Positions 61,610 to 64,000 of a stretch of DNA of 64,000 nt are shown piece by piece. The notes under the pieces are model-generated. The model was not told the origin of the DNA. It worked only from the letters and a program-made list of their open reading frames with translations, and ran no database searches. A program made the position numbers and the translations under genes. How positions within the stretch are numbered: position 1 is the stretch's first letter; every line of letters begins with the position of its first letter. The stretch is from Coemansia sp. RSA 1200 (taxonomy: Eukaryota > Kickxellomycota > Kickxellomycetes > Kickxellales > Kickxellaceae): positions 20,683 to 84,682 of the forward strand of contig JANBTT010000068.1 of the NCBI GenBank assembly GCA_027578915.1. Direction: 5' to 3'.

Positions 61610-62940
61610 TGTTACTGTGTTATTGAGTGTTGTATATGTTACAGATAATTAATTAAAAGAAAGTAGCTCCGAGACGTGTAGATATAGAGATATAGGGTGT
61701 GTATTTAGAGCGAATGAATCGGATAAATATGTGTAGAAAATAAAGAAGAAAAAGAAAAGGAATTGTGGACAAGTGATACCATTCTGGCTTATTTATATCT
61801 GTTTCTTCAAGTGCTGTTTTACGTGTAGTTGCTGCGCATTATTTGTTTTAAACAAAAATACATGTCATGGATAATGAAATAGAAAAGGGGGAAGCCAAGA
61901 AAGTCAAACAAGAAAAAGAAATCCAAAAATAAAAAAACAACTGATAATCAAACAACGCAAAAAAACAAGCCTTGCTTTTCTTTCTTTTTTCCCCTTCCTT
62001 TATTTGCTTATTGCCAAATAGACAAGTAAAAAAAAGGAAATTGAGGCTTAAAGTTGTAAACTCCGAGAAACGGGGTGGGAGGGAACACTGGATACTGAAT
62101 CTGTGAAATGGAAAAAGAGGGAAAATAATGAATTACTTGGCATTTGTCTTGGTTTTGGAATAAAATAAAAACTCTTGACGATAATGATAATGATGGTGAT
62201 GATCATGGCGATTGACTGCGGTATTTCATAATGCTCTTTTTTACTTCATCTTGCGAACACATGTTCCTTGTTCTTTTCCTTTTCGTCTGCACATGCAGCA
62301 GTAATTATTTCCTTGGTTTTTGGTTTTCTTTCATATTCCGAAATAGACCATTCCTTTTTTCATATTTGACATGGCTTGAAGGGAAGGGACAGGCCGGCTG
62401 CCAAGATGGAAAGAAAGTAGATACTCAAAAAGTAAAATAAAAAATCAGTAAGCGCTTATGATGATGCATCGTGCCTTGTCGGGATTCCAAAGACGTCTGT
62501 TGTGTTCCATAGAGAGTTCTCCCATTTTAGCTTTCAGCTTTCTACTTCCCTCGCGTGTGATGCGGGGAGAAAAGGGAAAGGGAGGAAGAATTAAGCGCCT
62601 TCCTCCTTCTCCACATGCGCACGGGCGCATCAAGGAAGCAAACTGAAAGCAAGAGGGAAGAAGAGTAACAAAAAAGGCATTGCTGCGGTGCGCATTTCGG
62701 GCCGCTTGATTGCTGCTGCGGATCCTGCATCCCCCGCCTCCTCATGTTCTCGCACAGCGATCCTGTGATTTCCCTTTCCACCAGCAACCATGCATGGACT
62801 GACTACCCGCATCCATTTCAAAGTCATCCCAAATGAAAAAGAGAAGGAAAGAAGCAATGAAAAACAGTCCAGCAGCCATGGAAACTACAGGACAAGTAAA
62901 AAACTACCAACCACCAGCCGCAGTCACGGGCTTTTCCAGA
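61610..62940. other. Intergenic region
   Basis: 1.3 kb, AT-rich with purine runs on the plus strand. Short open frames near 62458-62787 on both strands are without domain features. No supported gene. Confidence 0.5.
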
Positions 62941-64000
62941 TCACGTGTACATGTCAACAAGACGAGCAAGGCGCTTGGACTCTGCAGCATAGTCAACGGG
63001 ACGCAGACCAACCGCAGTGATGCCCAGACGCGACGTGTCGTTAAACATCTCGTTGCGCGCCCTGCATCGGAACATGTACTCGCGGTACGTAACCTCCTGA
63101 ATACGCTGCATGAACTGGGACTCGTCGCGCTGCTGCAGCTCAACCAGCTCACCGGCAGAACAGCCGAACAGTCCGCGACCAACATCGTCGAAACAGCGCA
63201 GCCAGTTCTGGCCGGTATCGTCGCTGACGTTGATGGAGAAAATGTATCTGTGCTCGGGCGCATCGAACGAGCGGTCGCACTTCTCGCATCTCCACCGGCC
63301 GCTGCTATCGACGCTGACCTTCTTGTTGCACTCGGCTGTCGGACACGCCGGATACGCAAACGAAGTGGTGCGCACAAACACAATTGTTCCCTTCACGTTG
63401 AAGAACGCGGCAGCTTCGCCCATCCCAAGATTCTCATCACGAATCTGCGCCATCGTCTTGAGCTGCTCCTCGAACCGGGACGCTCCGTCGGCACCGCTTC
63501 CGCCTGCGCTGCCGCCTTCGAACCTGTTGAAACTGGCGCTGCGGCCCTCAGCGTCGTACCAGCCGCGCAGCGCGTGCGCCTCGGGAATATCGGGACTCAC
63601 AGCCATTGTGCCGGCGCCAGGAAGCGACAGCGACCGCCCGCCAAAATCGTTGACGCGGATTCCCTTGAATGCAACCACAGGCTCGCCAGCCGCATCGAAA
63701 TTCTTGGCCTCCTCGCCCCACAGCGTCGCACGCACCAGGAACCCAGACTTGTCGACAACATTCAGCTCTCTCTTCGCAACCTTCCTGTTATCCGTTTTCA
63801 TCGTGATCTCGGAGATATCCTCCGCACGCTGCACAATCCCAATCACGTCCACCACGCTTCCCTTCTCAAACTTGGCCAGGCTGGCAATCGGGATGAAATC
63901 AAAGTGTTCCTGTGGCACACCCATGGGATCCGCACACTGCTCGACAACAGTGCCTGCATCGAATGTCAGCTCGTACTGGTTACTGAGGTTCGAGAACTGC
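62941..64000 (-). CDS. RFA1: Replication protein A large subunit RPA1 (cut by the window edge)
   Basis: The gene enters from the right edge, so its N-terminal third is missing. In-frame sequence continues past 63924 to the edge (FSNLSNQYELTFDAGTVVEQ), so the ATG at 63922-63924 is not the start. What is seen covers the end of DNA-binding domain A, domain B (VDVIGIVQRAEDISEITMKT; VVAFKGIRVNDFGGRSLSLP) and domain C with its zinc ribbon (C-x4-C-x13-C-x2-C in CPTAECNKKV...RCEKC). The ending is YREYMFRCRARNEMFNDTSR. It binds single-stranded DNA in replication and repair. Confidence 0.97.
   Translation of the reverse strand, partial: QFSNLSNQYELTFDAGTVVEQCADPMGVPQEHFDFIPIASLAKFEKGSVVDVIGIVQRAEDISEITMKTDNRKVAKRELNVVDKSGFLVRATLWGEEAKNFDAAGEPVVAFKGIRVNDFGGRSLSLPGAGTMAVSPDIPEAHALRGWYDAEGRSASFNRFEGGSAGGSGADGASRFEEQLKTMAQIRDENLGMGEAAAFFNVKGTIVFVRTTSFAYPACPTAECNKKVSVDSSGRWRCEKCDRSFDAPEHRYIFSINVSDDTGQNWLRCFDDVGRGLFGCSAGELVELQQRDESQFMQRIQEVTYREYMFRCRARNEMFNDTSRLGITAVGLRPVDYAAESKRLARLVDMYT

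Overview
The window looks like nuclear DNA of a fungus, probably an early-diverging, intron-poor one such as a Kickxellomycotina/Zoopagomycota relative. The lineage is an inference. It rests on fungus-typical genes (GT15 mannosyltransferase, secreted GH37 trehalase, GPI-type wall protein, UPF0643, class-3 lipase), almost entirely intronless GC-rich coding regions with long Gln/Ser/Asn runs, and AT-rich islands between them. I saw no rRNA, convincing tRNA or CRISPR array.

Layout. 1-2.6 kb: an atypical SDR. 2.7-9.1 kb: an AT-rich island built from four related repeat units (two dimers), with a decayed LINE-type ORF1 between the dimers. 9.3-39.1 kb: a gene-dense block with UPF0643, DSK2/ubiquilin, a lipase + RING pair duplicated in tandem (one lipase reduced to a relic, one RING frameshifted), two tandem Cid1-type nucleotidyltransferases, trehalase, a GPI-type protein, SLC35F transporter, BolA, a CYB5RL-type reductase, a UPF0014/FetB-like permease, splicing factor CLF1, a giant seven-TM receptor and mitochondrial uL15. 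39.1-46.1 kb: a second AT-rich island with two more repeat cassettes, a second LINE ORF1 fragment, a strong double hairpin and one copy of a 260-bp element. 46.1-64 kb: a KTR/KRE2 mannosyltransferase, a 4.6-kb gene-free stretch, a C2H2 factor, FCF1, mitochondrial bL31, EME1, a third AT-rich gap with the inverted second copy of the 260-bp element, REX4, a 58-residue C2H2 microprotein, and RPA1 running off the right edge.

The most unusual feature is a family of AT-rich cassettes (four in the first island, two in the second). Each carries a CACATATAAA element about 119-123 bp upstream of a tiny ORF. In the first island the ORFs (41, 41, 41 and 44 aa) keep an exact C-x2-C-x13-C-x2-C zinc-ribbon spacing without indels, the same spacing as the zinc ribbon of RNA polymerase subunit Rpb12, but they lack its basic tail. 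In the second island the same leader precedes a different Cys/His microprotein (C-x2-C-x6-C-x2-H); one copy is intact and one has lost its start. These ORFs are too short for ordinary gene finding.

The housekeeping genes do not form one pathway. Functional themes are mitochondrial translation and Fe-S biology (uL15m, bL31m, BolA), rRNA/RNA processing (FCF1, REX4, CLF1, Cid1-type enzymes), genome maintenance (EME1, RPA1) and cell surface/secretion (KTR, GPI protein, trehalase, lipase).
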